Assembly (NCBI RefSeq): GCF_009827435.1
Contig: NZ_WTYM01000041.1
Location: forward strand, 35,091-99,090
Length of the DNA: 64,000 bases
Direction of reading: 5' to 3'
From: Croceibacterium salegens
Lineage (GTDB): Bacteria; Pseudomonadota; Alphaproteobacteria; Sphingomonadales; Sphingomonadaceae
The notes beneath the pieces were generated by a model. The model was given only the letters and a program-made list of their open reading frames with translations. It was not told the DNA's origin and did no database searches. Of the stretch, positions 38,363 through 47,754 are shown in pieces. The translations under genes and the position numbers were made by a program. Position 1 is the stretch's first letter; each line of letters begins with the position of its first letter.

Positions 38363-39508
38363 ATGGCAAACGTCTGGCACGAACGGCTCGAAACCCTTCA
38401 CGAGGTCATCCTCGCCGATATCGCGCGCGGAGATTATTTCGGTGCGGTGCTGACTGTCGGACGCGGCGGAGAAGTCGTCTTTGCCGGTGCCTTCGGGGCC
38501 GAGGACGGCGAAGGCGAGCGACCGCTCAGGTACCAAAGCGTCTTTTCGATCTTCTCGGTCACCAAGGCCTTCACCAACGTCCTCATCATGAAGGCGATCG
38601 AGGAAGGCCGCTTCGCGCTGACCACCAAGGTGAAGGACGTCCTGCCCGAGTTCACCGGTGCGCCGCGAGAGGACGCGACCTTCTACCACCTGCTGACCCA
38701 CACCGCGGGCATGCCCGGCGTGTGGACGCCCAAGCCGGGGATGTTCCTCGACCGGCTGCAGGAACTGTACGAAGCCTCGATCGAAAACGTTGCGGGCGAA
38801 GTGCCGCCGGGTACGCGCTGCGACTACTCGCCGCTGGTCAACCACGTGCTGATGGGCACCGCGCTGGTACGCACCGACCCGCAGGGCCGCGATTACCAGA
38901 CCTTGCTGCATCAGGACCTGTTCGCCCCGCTCGGGATGAACAGCACCAGCATGGGACTGCGTCCTGACCTCAGGGACCGGCACGTGAAGCCCGACATGCG
39001 CGGGACGGTCCCGATCCAGCACCTTTCGCGCAACATCGAGGGCGACCACGCGCTGTTCGAAGACCCCGCAGTCGAGGCCCCGCACGTCGGCTGCGCCTCG
39101 ACCAGCGAGGACCTCTACCGCTTCTCCGAAATGCTCCGCCGGGGCGGCGAGCTCGACGAGGTGCGCATCCTCTCGCCGGCGATGATCCGCCTCGCCCGCA
39201 AAGTCCACACCGGCGACATGCCCAACCAGCTCTACAAGCGGGTGGCCGAGAATGCCGGGTGGCAAGTTCCGCCCGCCAACCAGGGCATCGGCTTCCAGGT
39301 GCGCGGTACGGGGGTGTTCCACCACCTGTTCGGCAGCCTCGCCAGCCCGGAGACCTTCGGCAACTACGGCGCGGGCAGCACGATGTTCTGGGTCGATCCC
39401 GAAGCCGATGTCAGCTTCGCGCTGTGCAGTGCGGGCGTGATGACGCAGGCGGCCAATATCGAGCGCTGCGGGAAGCTGTCCGACATTGCGCTGAGTGCGA
39501 TGATTTGA
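38363..39508 (+). CDS. Serine hydrolase, beta-lactamase fold, second copy
   Basis: A 381-residue hydrolase. SxxK is Ser65-Val-Thr-Lys68 and the YxP/N element is CDYSPLVNH (Tyr155). Length and fold match EstB-type esterases. It has no signal peptide. It differs in sequence from the esterase at 34810, so the two likely act on different ester or lactone bonds. REP elements flank the gene. Confidence 0.88.
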   Translation: MANVWHERLETLHEVILADIARGDYFGAVLTVGRGGEVVFAGAFGAEDGEGERPLRYQSVFSIFSVTKAFTNVLIMKAIEEGRFALTTKVKDVLPEFTGAPREDATFYHLLTHTAGMPGVWTPKPGMFLDRLQELYEASIENVAGEVPPGTRCDYSPLVNHVLMGTALVRTDPQGRDYQTLLHQDLFAPLGMNSTSMGLRPDLRDRHVKPDMRGTVPIQHLSRNIEGDHALFEDPAVEAPHVGCASTSEDLYRFSEMLRRGGELDEVRILSPAMIRLARKVHTGDMPNQLYKRVAENAGWQVPPANQGIGFQVRGTGVFHHLFGSLASPETFGNYGAGSTMFWVDPEADVSFALCSAGVMTQAANIERCGKLSDIALSAMI

Positions 39509-39530
39509 AACCGAAAATGACAGGAGATCT

Positions 39531-39615
39531 CGTCATTGCGAGCGAAGCGAAGCAATCCGGGGGGGCTCTGCACTGCCCTGGATTGCTTCGTCGGCTTCGC
39601 CTCCTCGCAATGACG
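39531..39615. repeat. REP-like element (CGTCATTGCGAG family), copy 2
   Basis: CGTCATTGCGAGCGAAGCGA, then CAATCCGG...CCTGGATTG and CTCGCAATGACG. It lies between the serine hydrolase and the phytoene-desaturase-like gene. Confidence 0.85.
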
Positions 39616-39632
39616 AGAGCAGGAGAGACCAG

Positions 39633-41195
39633 GTGAGTGACGCCGACATCATCGTCATCGGATCGGGCCACAACGGGCTCGTCGCCGCGGCCTACCTCGC
39701 GGTGGCGGGCAGGCGCGTGCTGGTGCTGGAGCGCAACGAGTGGTTCGGCGGCGGCGTGGTCAGCCGCGAGCTGACCCGGCCCGGCTTCACGCACGACCAG
39801 CACTCGATGAGCCACATCTTCATCCAGGGCAATCCGCTGCTCCTGAACGACGAGCTCGGACTCAAGCGCAAGTACGGCCTGCGGTACGTCTTCCCCGACG
39901 TGCCGATGATGAGCGTGTGGGAGGACGGCACGACGCTTCCGCTGCACCGCGATCCGGCGAAATCGGCCGAGGCGATCGCAAAGTTCAGCACCAGGGATGC
40001 CGAGACCTTCCTCGCCATGAGCAGGCAGGCGGCCGAATGGCTGCCGATGATCCAGGCCGGACTCTATTCGCCGCCGATGCCGCTTGGCGCGCAAACGGCG
40101 ATGATGGACCAGAGCGCCGAGGGCCGCGAGATCTGGCGCACCACGCAGGTCAGCACCTTCGACCTGATGGAAGAGCTGTTCGAACACGAGAAGGTCAAGG
40201 CGCACTTCGGCCGGGTGGCGGGCGAGAACCTCGTCAGCCCGGACGAGAAGGCGACCGGGATAGGCGCCTACGTGTTCCTCGGTTTCCTCGAGAAGTTCGG
40301 CTTCGGCGTGCCGGTCGGCGGCTCGGGCAGCCTGACCAACGCGTTGATCGCCTGCATCGAGGACCACGGCGGCGCAGTGCGGGCGAACTGCACGGTGCGC
40401 GAGGTCGTGACCGACGGCAGCCGCGCCACTGGCGTCGTGCTCGACAGCGGCGAGCGCCTGTCCTGCGCCGATGGCGTGATCGGCGCGATCCACCCGCATG
40501 TGCTGCCCGACATGGTGCCCTCCGTCTCGGCCAGCGTGGCGAAAAACGCCCGCCGAACACACATCACGCTCGCAGCCTGTTTCACGGTCCATGCAGCGCT
40601 TCATTCACCGCTGAAATTCAAGGCCGGCGACCTTTCGGCGGTCATGTACGAGCTCATGCCCGCCAGCTACGAAGACATGCGCCGCGCCTTCGACGAGCTG
40701 CGCTATGGCGGGATGAGCCCCACCCCGCTGATCGGCGTCGGCCAGCTCACCCAGCACGATCCGAGCCGCTGCCCCGAGGGCAAGGCGATCTTCCACGCCT
40801 GGGACTACGTCCCCTACGAGCGCCCCGACGGGCGCAGCTGGGACGAGGCCAAGGGCGAATTCGCCGACAAGATGATCGCGCAGATGTCCAACTACATCGA
40901 GAACGTGCCGGATATTGTACTGGAATATCATTGCGATAGCCCGGTCGACATGGAGCGCACCTCCCCAAGCTTCTTCCGCGGCGACCTCCACGGCATCGCC
41001 ACCACCACCTACCAGTCGGGCAGTCACCGCCCGACGCCGGAGCTCGGCCAGTACCGCGTGCCGGGAATCGAGCGGCTCTACCTCGTCGGCCCCTTCCAGC
41101 ATCCCGGCGGCGGCGTCTTCGGCGCAGGCCGCGCGACCGCGATGGTCATGGCCGAGGACGTCGGCATCGAATTCGACCGGATTTCAGTGCCATGA
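39633..41195 (+). CDS. Phytoene-desaturase-like FAD/NAD(P) oxidoreductase
   Basis: A 520-residue flavoprotein starting at GTG after AGGAGAGACCAG. IIVIGSGHNGLVAAAYLAVAGRRVLVLE is the FAD-binding motif, and the C-terminal GPFQHPGGGVFGAGRATAMV is the typical carotenoid-oxidoreductase C-end. The family includes all-trans retinol saturases and desaturases. In this context it may desaturate a cyclic intermediate. Its stop overlaps the next small gene. Confidence 0.85.
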   Translation: MSDADIIVIGSGHNGLVAAAYLAVAGRRVLVLERNEWFGGGVVSRELTRPGFTHDQHSMSHIFIQGNPLLLNDELGLKRKYGLRYVFPDVPMMSVWEDGTTLPLHRDPAKSAEAIAKFSTRDAETFLAMSRQAAEWLPMIQAGLYSPPMPLGAQTAMMDQSAEGREIWRTTQVSTFDLMEELFEHEKVKAHFGRVAGENLVSPDEKATGIGAYVFLGFLEKFGFGVPVGGSGSLTNALIACIEDHGGAVRANCTVREVVTDGSRATGVVLDSGERLSCADGVIGAIHPHVLPDMVPSVSASVAKNARRTHITLAACFTVHAALHSPLKFKAGDLSAVMYELMPASYEDMRRAFDELRYGGMSPTPLIGVGQLTQHDPSRCPEGKAIFHAWDYVPYERPDGRSWDEAKGEFADKMIAQMSNYIENVPDIVLEYHCDSPVDMERTSPSFFRGDLHGIATTTYQSGSHRPTPELGQYRVPGIERLYLVGPFQHPGGGVFGAGRATAMVMAEDVGIEFDRISVP

Positions 41196-41407
41196 AGATC
41201 TACGCCGCCGACAAGAGCGAGCTGATGCAGGTCACCAAGGTCGAGCGCCAGGGCGACAACCTCGTGCTCAAGGGCAAGGTCTTCGGCACCATGCCGATGG
41301 CCGCCACGCTGACCCCGGCCGAGGCGCGTGCTTTCCGCAAGCTGCTGACGCCGAAACTGATGTGGTTCCTCGTAACGCTGCCGTTCCGCAAGGGAGATAC
41401 GAAATGA
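41192..41407 (+). CDS. Small conserved hypothetical protein (71 residues)
   Basis: A basic protein without a signal peptide: MKIYAADKSELMQVTKVERQ at the start, then a VLKGKVFGTMPMAATLTPAEARAF segment. The ATG and TGA overlap its neighbours on both sides (ATGA twice), which supports a real gene. A function is not recognised. It lies between a desaturase-like flavoprotein and an SDR, so a regulatory or adaptor role is a guess. Confidence 0.6.
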   Translation: MKIYAADKSELMQVTKVERQGDNLVLKGKVFGTMPMAATLTPAEARAFRKLLTPKLMWFLVTLPFRKGDTK

Positions 41408-42192
41408 AGCCGCGCCATGAAGGCAAGTCGATGCTGGTGACCGGCGCCGCCGGGGCGATCGGCTTCGCCACATGCGAAATCCTCGCCCGGGAAGGCGCGC
41501 GCGTCATGCTGGTCGATATCGCCGAGGACCGACTGCAAGCACGCACCGCCGAACTCCACGACAAGGGCTACGACGTCCACGCCTACCTCGCCGACTGCGC
41601 CGACGAGGAGCAAGTGAAGGCTTACGCCAAGGCGGCGATTGATGCATTCGGCCATGTCGACGGGTTCTTCAACAACGCCGGAATCGAGGGGACGCTGGCC
41701 CCGACACACGAGTACCCGGTCGATGAATTCGACCGCGTCCTGACAGTCAACCTGCGCGGCATGTTCCTTGGCCTGCGCCACGTCCTTCCCGACATGGTGC
41801 GGCGCGGCTCGGGCGCAGTGGTCAACACCGCCTCGATCGGCTCGGAGCGCGGGCTCGCCGGGGCCTGCGCCTACAACGCAGCCAAGCACGGCGCTGTCGG
41901 GCTGACCCGCACCGCCGCCAGCGAAGTTGCGCAGAAGGGCGTCCGCGTGAACTGCGTCATGCCCGGGGTAATCGAGACCCCGCTGCTCGTCGGAATGCTC
42001 GAACAGATGTTCGACAGCGTCGAGGCGGGCATGCAGAAGCTCGGCGAAGTCGCCACGCTCAACCGCGTCGGGCAACCGAGCGAAGTCGGCGAGGTGGTCA
42101 GCTTCCTGCTCAGCGACGAGGCGAGCTACGTCAACGGCGCGAAGTGGGAGATCGACGGCGGCGCGCTGGCGACAATCCGCAACGATATCTAG
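41404..42192 (+). CDS. SDR family oxidoreductase, second copy
   Basis: A 262-residue classical SDR. VTGAAGAIGFATC is the cofactor motif, Asp-Ile at beta-2 favours NAD, NNAG is present, and YNAAK is the YxxxK pair. It differs from the SDR at 37456. The stop overlaps the convergent hypothetical gene by four bases. It probably handles a hydroxy/keto step. Confidence 0.9.
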   Translation: MKPRHEGKSMLVTGAAGAIGFATCEILAREGARVMLVDIAEDRLQARTAELHDKGYDVHAYLADCADEEQVKAYAKAAIDAFGHVDGFFNNAGIEGTLAPTHEYPVDEFDRVLTVNLRGMFLGLRHVLPDMVRRGSGAVVNTASIGSERGLAGACAYNAAKHGAVGLTRTAASEVAQKGVRVNCVMPGVIETPLLVGMLEQMFDSVEAGMQKLGEVATLNRVGQPSEVGEVVSFLLSDEASYVNGAKWEIDGGALATIRNDI

Positions 42193-42572
42193 ATCTTCGA
42201 CACCCGGAAGTTGCCTATCCACGACAGCCCGCCGGCAACCGCGGTGCAGGCGATCACCGAGACCGCGCCGTTGGTGTGATCGACCCGGCACACGCCCCTG
42301 GCCTCGAGCGTCGCGCCGGTGCGCGGGGTGACCGAGCGGACCTTGAGCAAGTCGCCGTCCCAGATACCGGCGAAGCGCATCATCCTGCTGTTCCATTCGC
42401 GGTCGACGAAATCGATCCCCTCGTCATCGGTGTCGACCTGGCTGCAACTGAGCCGGACCTCGCCGGGTCGGGGGTCGCCCAGTACCGCTGGATACATGCA
42501 CCGCCCGTCATAGGTGGCGGGCGCGCCGGAGACGGCGGCCTCGGCCAGCGCAAGGATCGCAAGCAGGCTCAT
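42189..42572 (-). CDS. Hypothetical secreted protein (127 residues)
   Basis: A short signal peptide (LLAILALAEAAVSGAPA) precedes an acidic, cysteine-containing domain: CMYPAVLGDPRPGEVRLSC, then CRVDHTNGAVSVIACTAV. The cysteines may form disulfides in the periplasm. The family is not recognised. It is convergent with the SDR gene. Confidence 0.6.
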   Translation of the reverse strand: MSLLAILALAEAAVSGAPATYDGRCMYPAVLGDPRPGEVRLSCSQVDTDDEGIDFVDREWNSRMMRFAGIWDGDLLKVRSVTPRTGATLEARGVCRVDHTNGAVSVIACTAVAGGLSWIGNFRVSKI

Positions 42573-42613
42573 TTCGCCTGTCTACCGCAGCCCGCTCACC
42601 CTCCGCCAGCGGA

Positions 42614-42642
42614 TTAACCATGATTCTACAGTGGTTTACCAT
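42614..42642 (+). promoter_or_regulatory. TTAACCAT / TTTACCAT direct repeat upstream of a small membrane protein gene
   Basis: TTAACCAT at 42614-42621 and TTTACCAT at 42635-42642 are 21 bases apart, about two helical turns, and precede the gene at 42700. TTAACCAT resembles a CtrA half-site. Motif match only. Confidence 0.35.
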
Positions 42643-42699
42643 GTCGGAACCGGTGGGGGCCACCGATGGTTCTCCCAGCAAAGGCAAAGGAGACCTGAA

Positions 42700-42948
42700 A
42701 TGATTGGCAAGATTATCGGTGCAATACTCGGCAAGCAGGTGGCGGACCATTCGGCATCGATCAGCGGGCCGACTGGCGCAATCCTCGGCGCCGTGTCCGG
42801 CACCGTCTTGCGGCGCGCCAGCCTTCCGGCCCTGATCGGGCTCGCCGCAGGCGGCTATGCGCTCAAGAAGTACAAGGACCGACGCGACCGCGAGACCGCC
42901 AAGCGCAAGAGCTTCGAAACCCCGCCGGTGCAACCGTCGGCGGCTTGA
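42700..42948 (+). CDS. Small glycine-rich membrane protein (82 residues)
   Basis: MIGKIIGAILGKQVADHS starts a protein with two short hydrophobic stretches (AILGAVSGTVL and ALIGLAAGGYAL) and a charged tail (KKYKDRRDRETAKRK). An AAAGGAGA ribosome site lies before ATG. Function unknown. Confidence 0.7.
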   Translation: MIGKIIGAILGKQVADHSASISGPTGAILGAVSGTVLRRASLPALIGLAAGGYALKKYKDRRDRETAKRKSFETPPVQPSAA

Positions 42949-42960
42949 AGCACAGCCACC

Positions 42961-43416
42961 CTATTGCTCGAAGCGCGACAGAACTTCGCCTGCCCAGCCC
43001 ATGATGTCCTTGCGGGCGATCTTCCACTCGCCGCCTTCCCTGGCGACGATGTCGCGGATGTGCCCGCACCAGTGGAGATAGGGCTTGGCCGGCGGCCGGT
43101 TGATCGTCGCCCAGGCATAGCTCAGAACCTGCCAGTGATCGGCCCGCCCTTCAGGATCGGGCTCGAAGATCACGTTGGAGAACAGGTGCTGGTGGCCGGG
43201 AAAGTCGGGCCGTTCGTGGAACTTGCGGATGAGCTTGCGGATGTCCTCGCGCCCCTTGCGGATTTCAAGCGTTCCCTCTGATGTCTCTTCGGTCGCCTCG
43301 CCGTCGGCGGTGTAGCAGTCGAGATATCCTTCTGTGTCGCCGGTATCGAGGGCGCGATAGTAGCGCGCCATCAGCTCCTGGATCGCCAGTTCGTCTTCGA
43401 CCGTGGGACGGGGCAT
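42961..43416 (-). CDS. NTF2-like (SnoaL fold) protein, third copy
   Basis: A 151-residue protein, MARYYRALDTGDTEGYLDCYTADGEA and WKIARKDIMGWAGEVL. It lies 13 bases after the MFS gene, on the same strand, with an AAGGAGAA ribosome site before ATG. It is the third ketosteroid-isomerase-like protein within 7 kb; a dehydratase or isomerase role on a cluster intermediate is plausible. Confidence 0.85.
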   Translation of the reverse strand: MPRPTVEDELAIQELMARYYRALDTGDTEGYLDCYTADGEATEETSEGTLEIRKGREDIRKLIRKFHERPDFPGHQHLFSNVIFEPDPEGRADHWQVLSYAWATINRPPAKPYLHWCGHIRDIVAREGGEWKIARKDIMGWAGEVLSRFEQ

Positions 43417-43429
43417 CGTGGATTCTCCT

Positions 43430-44686
43430 TCAGACGGCGAGTGGGGCAGTTGCGCCCTTGCGGGCAAGGATGCGCGGCGCCGTCTCGCGCAGGAACAGCG
43501 CCGCCGTGCCGCCAAGCAGCGCCAGCGCGACGAGCAGCCAGCACACGGCCTGCAGTCCGTAACTGTCCGACAGGCCTCCCGCGAGCGAAGGGGCAAGCAC
43601 ACCGCCGAGCACTTCGCCGAGGCCCATGACGATGCCCATCGCGGTCGCCGCCTGCTGCGGTGCGACGCTCTCGTGCGGCACGGTAGCCATGAACATCGGG
43701 AAGATGCCGTTGAACATCCAGCCGACGAAGAACAGCAGACCGAGCGTTATCGCCGGCCCGTCGTACCAAAGCGCGGCGAGCGGCAGGATCACGCCGCCGA
43801 ACGTGAACAGCGACATCACGGGCCGACGCCCGAATAGGTCTGACAGCCACGGGATGAGGAAGCTGCACAGCGCGCTCGACACTCCGAGCACCGCCATCAA
43901 GCCCGCGGCGGTCGTGTCCTCGATCCCGCGCATTTGCACCAGCACCAGCGGCATGAAGGCCCAGGTGACGACGAGGTAGGCAACCAGCACGACGGCCATG
44001 AAGCTGCACACCAGCACGTTGCGATTGCCCAGCACCTCCATCACCGGCGCGCGCGATCCGGCAGCGCGCGGCGCAGGCGGCGGCAGCTTGCGCTCGATCA
44101 CCAGCAGCCAGATCAGCAGCGCCGAGACGATGCCCGGCAAGGCGGCGAGGAAAAAGGCGTTGCGCCAGCCCCAGGCCAGCGCGATCGGGACGAGCATAAG
44201 CGGCGCGAGCGTCGAACCCATCAGGCTCGAACCGAGGTTCTGGGTAATGCCCATGGCGACGCCGCGGTTCTTCGGCGTCACCTCATTGGCGACCATTGCG
44301 TGGCTGAGCGGCATGACACCGCCCTCGCTCAGTCCCATGACCAACCGTGCGGCGAGCAACATCAGGAAGCTGGTGGCGAGGCCAGAGAGCACCGAGCACA
44401 GCGCAAACAGTACAGTGCAGGCGACGATCAGTATCTTACGCTTGCCCGCCTTGTCGCTCAGCCAGCTTACGAAGATCGCCGCAAGTGCCCAGGTCAGCGA
44501 CAGCGCCGAGCCGAGCATGCCGACCTGCGTGTAGTTCAACCCGAGGTCCGGCTGGACGTAGGGCATGAGGAAATTCAACGCGTTGCGGTCGAAGAACAGG
44601 ATGCCGAAGTTCACGCACAGCAGCACGACCAAGAGCACCTGGTAGCGCGCCGGAGCGCTGCCGGGCAGATGCACATCTTCGCTCAC
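43430..44686 (-). CDS. MFS transporter, second copy
   Basis: A 418-residue permease with 12 helices and the motif A SWLSDKAGKRK. It resembles the permease at 31430 in length and style (LFFDRNALNFLMPYVQ at the N-terminus), so both are probably from the same MFS family with related substrates. The ATG overlaps the stop of the dehydrogenase gene (ATGA). Confidence 0.9.
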   Translation of the reverse strand: MSEDVHLPGSAPARYQVLLVVLLCVNFGILFFDRNALNFLMPYVQPDLGLNYTQVGMLGSALSLTWALAAIFVSWLSDKAGKRKILIVACTVLFALCSVLSGLATSFLMLLAARLVMGLSEGGVMPLSHAMVANEVTPKNRGVAMGITQNLGSSLMGSTLAPLMLVPIALAWGWRNAFFLAALPGIVSALLIWLLVIERKLPPPAPRAAGSRAPVMEVLGNRNVLVCSFMAVVLVAYLVVTWAFMPLVLVQMRGIEDTTAAGLMAVLGVSSALCSFLIPWLSDLFGRRPVMSLFTFGGVILPLAALWYDGPAITLGLLFFVGWMFNGIFPMFMATVPHESVAPQQAATAMGIVMGLGEVLGGVLAPSLAGGLSDSYGLQAVCWLLVALALLGGTAALFLRETAPRILARKGATAPLAV

Positions 44687-45567
44687 GCGGCGCGCTCGGG
44701 ATCGAGGCCGGCGTCTCCCTCCACCACCTTGGCCATGGCGGTGAAGTCGGCGTCGTCGCCGTAAGTCGCAAGAGTGCGGTCGAGCAGGGCGGCAAGCCGT
44801 TCGCCGGTCGGCAGCGGTACGCCCATCGCCGCGGCTTCATCGAGCGCGAGGCGGGTGTCCTTGAGGCTGAGCTGGGCGGAAAAACCGAAGTCGAAGGTCC
44901 GCGGCAGGACGCTGCGCGGCCACTTGTCGCGCGTCGCCGAGTTGGCCCCGGTCCCGGCGTTGAGCACCTCGATCATCCGCGCGGGGTCGAGCCCCGCCTT
45001 GATGCCGAGCGTCATCGCCTCGGCGGTGGTGGCAATGGCGGCAAGGCTGAGGAGGTTGTTGGCGAGCTTGGTCACCTGCCCCGCGCCGGGCGTCTCGCCC
45101 ATGTAGAACGGCTTTCCAAGCCGCTGCACAATTGGTTCAATCTCGCCCCACAAGACCTCGGGCCCGCCGCACATGATCGCCAGCGTCCCCAACTCCGCGC
45201 CGCGGATGCCGCCCGAGACCGGGGCATCGAAACTCGCCACGCCCTGGGCCGATGCCATGTCGTGGAGTTCCTGCGCCAGCTTCGGTCCCGAAGTCGAAAG
45301 GTCGCATAGAATGCGAAGATGCCCGCCTGAGAGGATTTCCGCTGCTGCCGCGCGGACGATCGGCGGCGTCGGCAGGCTCATCAGCACGATATCGCACTGC
45401 GCGCCGAGGGCGGCGGCGGAGCCGGCGGCTTCAGCCCCCTTGGCGACCAGCGCTGCCACGGCATCGGGCGAGATGTCGTGCACCAAGAGCCGATCGACGT
45501 GGCCGAGAAGGTTGGCAGCCATCGGCGCGCCCATGCGGCCTAAGCCCAAGAATCCCACAGTCGTCAT
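44683..45567 (-). CDS. NAD(P)-dependent 3-hydroxyisobutyrate dehydrogenase family protein
   Basis: A 294-residue protein with the Rossmann motif GFLGLGRMGAPMAANLL (GxGxxG at 8-13), the substrate-binding DAPVSGG and a catalytic Lys region KLANNLL. Members oxidise beta-hydroxy acids such as 3-hydroxyisobutyrate or tartronate semialdehyde. It overlaps both neighbours by four bases, so it is translationally coupled. Confidence 0.9.
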   Translation of the reverse strand: MTTVGFLGLGRMGAPMAANLLGHVDRLLVHDISPDAVAALVAKGAEAAGSAAALGAQCDIVLMSLPTPPIVRAAAAEILSGGHLRILCDLSTSGPKLAQELHDMASAQGVASFDAPVSGGIRGAELGTLAIMCGGPEVLWGEIEPIVQRLGKPFYMGETPGAGQVTKLANNLLSLAAIATTAEAMTLGIKAGLDPARMIEVLNAGTGANSATRDKWPRSVLPRTFDFGFSAQLSLKDTRLALDEAAAMGVPLPTGERLAALLDRTLATYGDDADFTAMAKVVEGDAGLDPERAA

Positions 45568-46373
45568 TGTGTCTCCGAAATCGGGGTGTGCGGGGCGAGG
45601 TCGACCCGGGCGATGTCGTTTTCGCTGTGAAAGCAAGCAAGCACCAGCGGGTCGTGCCCCGGAATCAGGTGGTCGAGCGAGCCGCCGGCCAGTTCGAGCG
45701 CGCGCTCTTGCGCCGCCCGGTATTCCTCCTCGTCGACGAAGATCGGGAAGGGCAGCTTGCGGGTCAGGTTGGCGTAAAGATGCGCGGCGTCGCTCGCCAG
45801 AACGACGGTCCCCCGCTCGGTCTGGCACGCCACGAGCATCAGCCCTGCGGTGTGGCCCGGCGCGAGGTGCAGGCGGATGCCGGGAGCGAAGTCCTCGTCG
45901 CCGTCGTGGAACACCACGTGGTCGGCGTAGAGCTTGCGCACCAGCTGCGCGACCGGCTCGCCGTCGAACGGAGCACGGGTCGGCTGGTCGCAGACATGGC
46001 GGCTGGTAGCAAAGGCAAGTTCGGCATCCTGCACGTGGAACCTGGCGTTGGGGAACAGGCCGAGCGAGCCGGCATGGTCGTAATGCAGGTGAGTCAGGAT
46101 CACGTCCTGCACCGAGAGATGGTCGATGCCAGCCGCGCGCAGCCCCTCGTTCACCGGCCGGATGAGCGTTCGCCCCCTCGCCGCCGCAGCAGCTTCGCCG
46201 AAACCGGTGTCGACGATTACCGGCGGAAACCCCTCGCGGTGGATCGCCCAGACGAAATAGTCGAGCGGCATCGGCAAGTCGTGATCGTCGACCGGCGTGG
46301 TGAAGTTTGCTGCTGCATTGCGCTCGTGCCGGGCGTAGCGGATGGCATCGATGCGGGTGACGGGGGCGGTCAT
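45564..46373 (-). CDS. MBL-fold metallo-hydrolase
   Basis: A 269-residue hydrolase with THLHYDHAG (His95-x-His-x-Asp-His100) and further metal ligands in LHLAPGHTAG and SDAAH. Such enzymes often cleave N-acyl-homoserine lactones or other lactones and thioesters. The start follows the REP element. It is coupled to the dehydrogenase downstream. Confidence 0.88.
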   Translation of the reverse strand: MTAPVTRIDAIRYARHERNAAANFTTPVDDHDLPMPLDYFVWAIHREGFPPVIVDTGFGEAAAAARGRTLIRPVNEGLRAAGIDHLSVQDVILTHLHYDHAGSLGLFPNARFHVQDAELAFATSRHVCDQPTRAPFDGEPVAQLVRKLYADHVVFHDGDEDFAPGIRLHLAPGHTAGLMLVACQTERGTVVLASDAAHLYANLTRKLPFPIFVDEEEYRAAQERALELAGGSLDHLIPGHDPLVLACFHSENDIARVDLAPHTPISETQ

Positions 46374-46397
46374 GTGAAGAGTTTATCCCACCGCCAT

Positions 46398-46492
46398 CGT
46401 CATTGCGAGGAGCCGCAGGCGACGCGGCATTCCATGGCGATCCTGCGCGCCGCCCTGGATTGCCGCAGCCCTTTCAGGGCCTCGCAATGACG
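46398..46492. repeat. REP-like element (CGTCATTGCGAG family), copy 3
   Basis: CGTCATTGCGAGG at one end and CTCGCAATGACG at the other enclose a weaker dyad (CCATGG, CCTGGATTG). It lies between the MBL hydrolase and the P450 gene, in an otherwise compact minus-strand operon. Confidence 0.8.
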
Positions 46493-46578
46493 ATGGGTAG
46501 GGCTGCGCTGCAATCGTTAACTTCGCCGCTCCTGAAGCCTCGGAACCCTGCATTTCCGCGCCTTTTGCCATGGTTAAC

Positions 46579-47754
46579 TCAAGCAAACTTGAGCTTGACG
46601 GGTTGCCGGATCGGCCCGTGCCCGACGGTCGTCATCCACGGCTCGTAGGGTCCGGCAAGCTCGATCGACTCCACCTGCCCAACGATTTCGCCGAGCAGCG
46701 CGCTCGCTTCCATCTGCGCCAGCACCCTGCCGACGCAGCCGTGCACGCCGTAGCCCCAGCCGAGCGAGTGCTTGTTGTCGCGGTCTAGCCGGTACTCGTC
46801 GGGCGCGTCCCAGTAGCGCGGATCGCGATTGGCGGCGGCGAACATCAGCCCGCAACGAGTGCCCGCGGGCACCAGAATGTCGTCGATTTCGACATCGGTG
46901 GTGGCGATGCGCCCCGCCATTCGACTCGGGCTGTCCCAGCGCAGCGATTCGTCGAACGCCGCGCGCACCTTTTTCGGATCGGCGCGCAGCTTCTCGTACT
47001 CGCCCGGGAACATGGCCCAGGCGCGCAGGGCGTTGGCCATGGTAATGAAGGTCGTGTCGGCCCCGGCGCTGAGCACGGTCTGCAGCAGCAGCTTGGCCTC
47101 GTCGGGCGTGACCTGTCCGGTGTCGGAAGCGGCATAGATCGTCTCGCCGATGCCGGCGGGGTCGAGCGCCGAGCGCTCGCATTGCGTTTCGAGCCAGGTG
47201 ATGACCGCCGAATAGTCGTGCTGCATGGCCTGGTCGAACAGCTCGCCCGGCGGCCCCATCGTCGCCCAGACCATCTCGGAAAAGCCATGCATGTGCTCGC
47301 GCCCTTCCTCGGGCAGGCCGAGAATGTCGGGCAGGACCTGGAAGACATAGGCCTGCGTCACGTCGCCGACGGCATCGACGGTGCCGCGCTCGCGCAGCCG
47401 CCCGAGCAGCGCCTTGGCGCGCTCCTCGAAGATGCCCTTCACGCGCTCTAGCGCACGCGGGCTGAGCGCATCGGCGATGACCTTGCGGGTCTGGGTATGG
47501 CGCGGCGGATCGTCGGTGAGGAGGATCTCGGGGCGCGGGCTGGTCGGATCGTGCCAGGGGCGGCTGGCAGATGAAAAGGTCTTCCAGTCGAGCAGGCCCT
47601 TGGTGACGTGTTCGTGCCTGGCAATCATCACCGTCCCGTCGTGTAGCCGCACCGCCGGGGCGAATTCGCGCAGCGCATCGTCGACCTCGCGGGCATTGCG
47701 CACCGCTTCGGGGGTGAAGATGTCGAGATCGTAGGCAGGGACCTCGCGACTCAT
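46579..47754 (-). CDS. Cytochrome P450
   Basis: A 391-residue bacterial class-I-type P450. The I-helix motif AGADTT lies at 230-235, ExxR at Glu269-Arg272, and the heme loop GWGYGVHGCVG with Cys340 as ligand. The Thr in AGADT and the loop are complete, so the enzyme should be active with external redox partners, none of which is seen in this window. It probably hydroxylates a hydrophobic cluster substrate. The ATG overlaps the stop of the MBL gene upstream. Confidence 0.93.
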   Translation of the reverse strand: MSREVPAYDLDIFTPEAVRNAREVDDALREFAPAVRLHDGTVMIARHEHVTKGLLDWKTFSSASRPWHDPTSPRPEILLTDDPPRHTQTRKVIADALSPRALERVKGIFEERAKALLGRLRERGTVDAVGDVTQAYVFQVLPDILGLPEEGREHMHGFSEMVWATMGPPGELFDQAMQHDYSAVITWLETQCERSALDPAGIGETIYAASDTGQVTPDEAKLLLQTVLSAGADTTFITMANALRAWAMFPGEYEKLRADPKKVRAAFDESLRWDSPSRMAGRIATTDVEIDDILVPAGTRCGLMFAAANRDPRYWDAPDEYRLDRDNKHSLGWGYGVHGCVGRVLAQMEASALLGEIVGQVESIELAGPYEPWMTTVGHGPIRQPVKLKFA

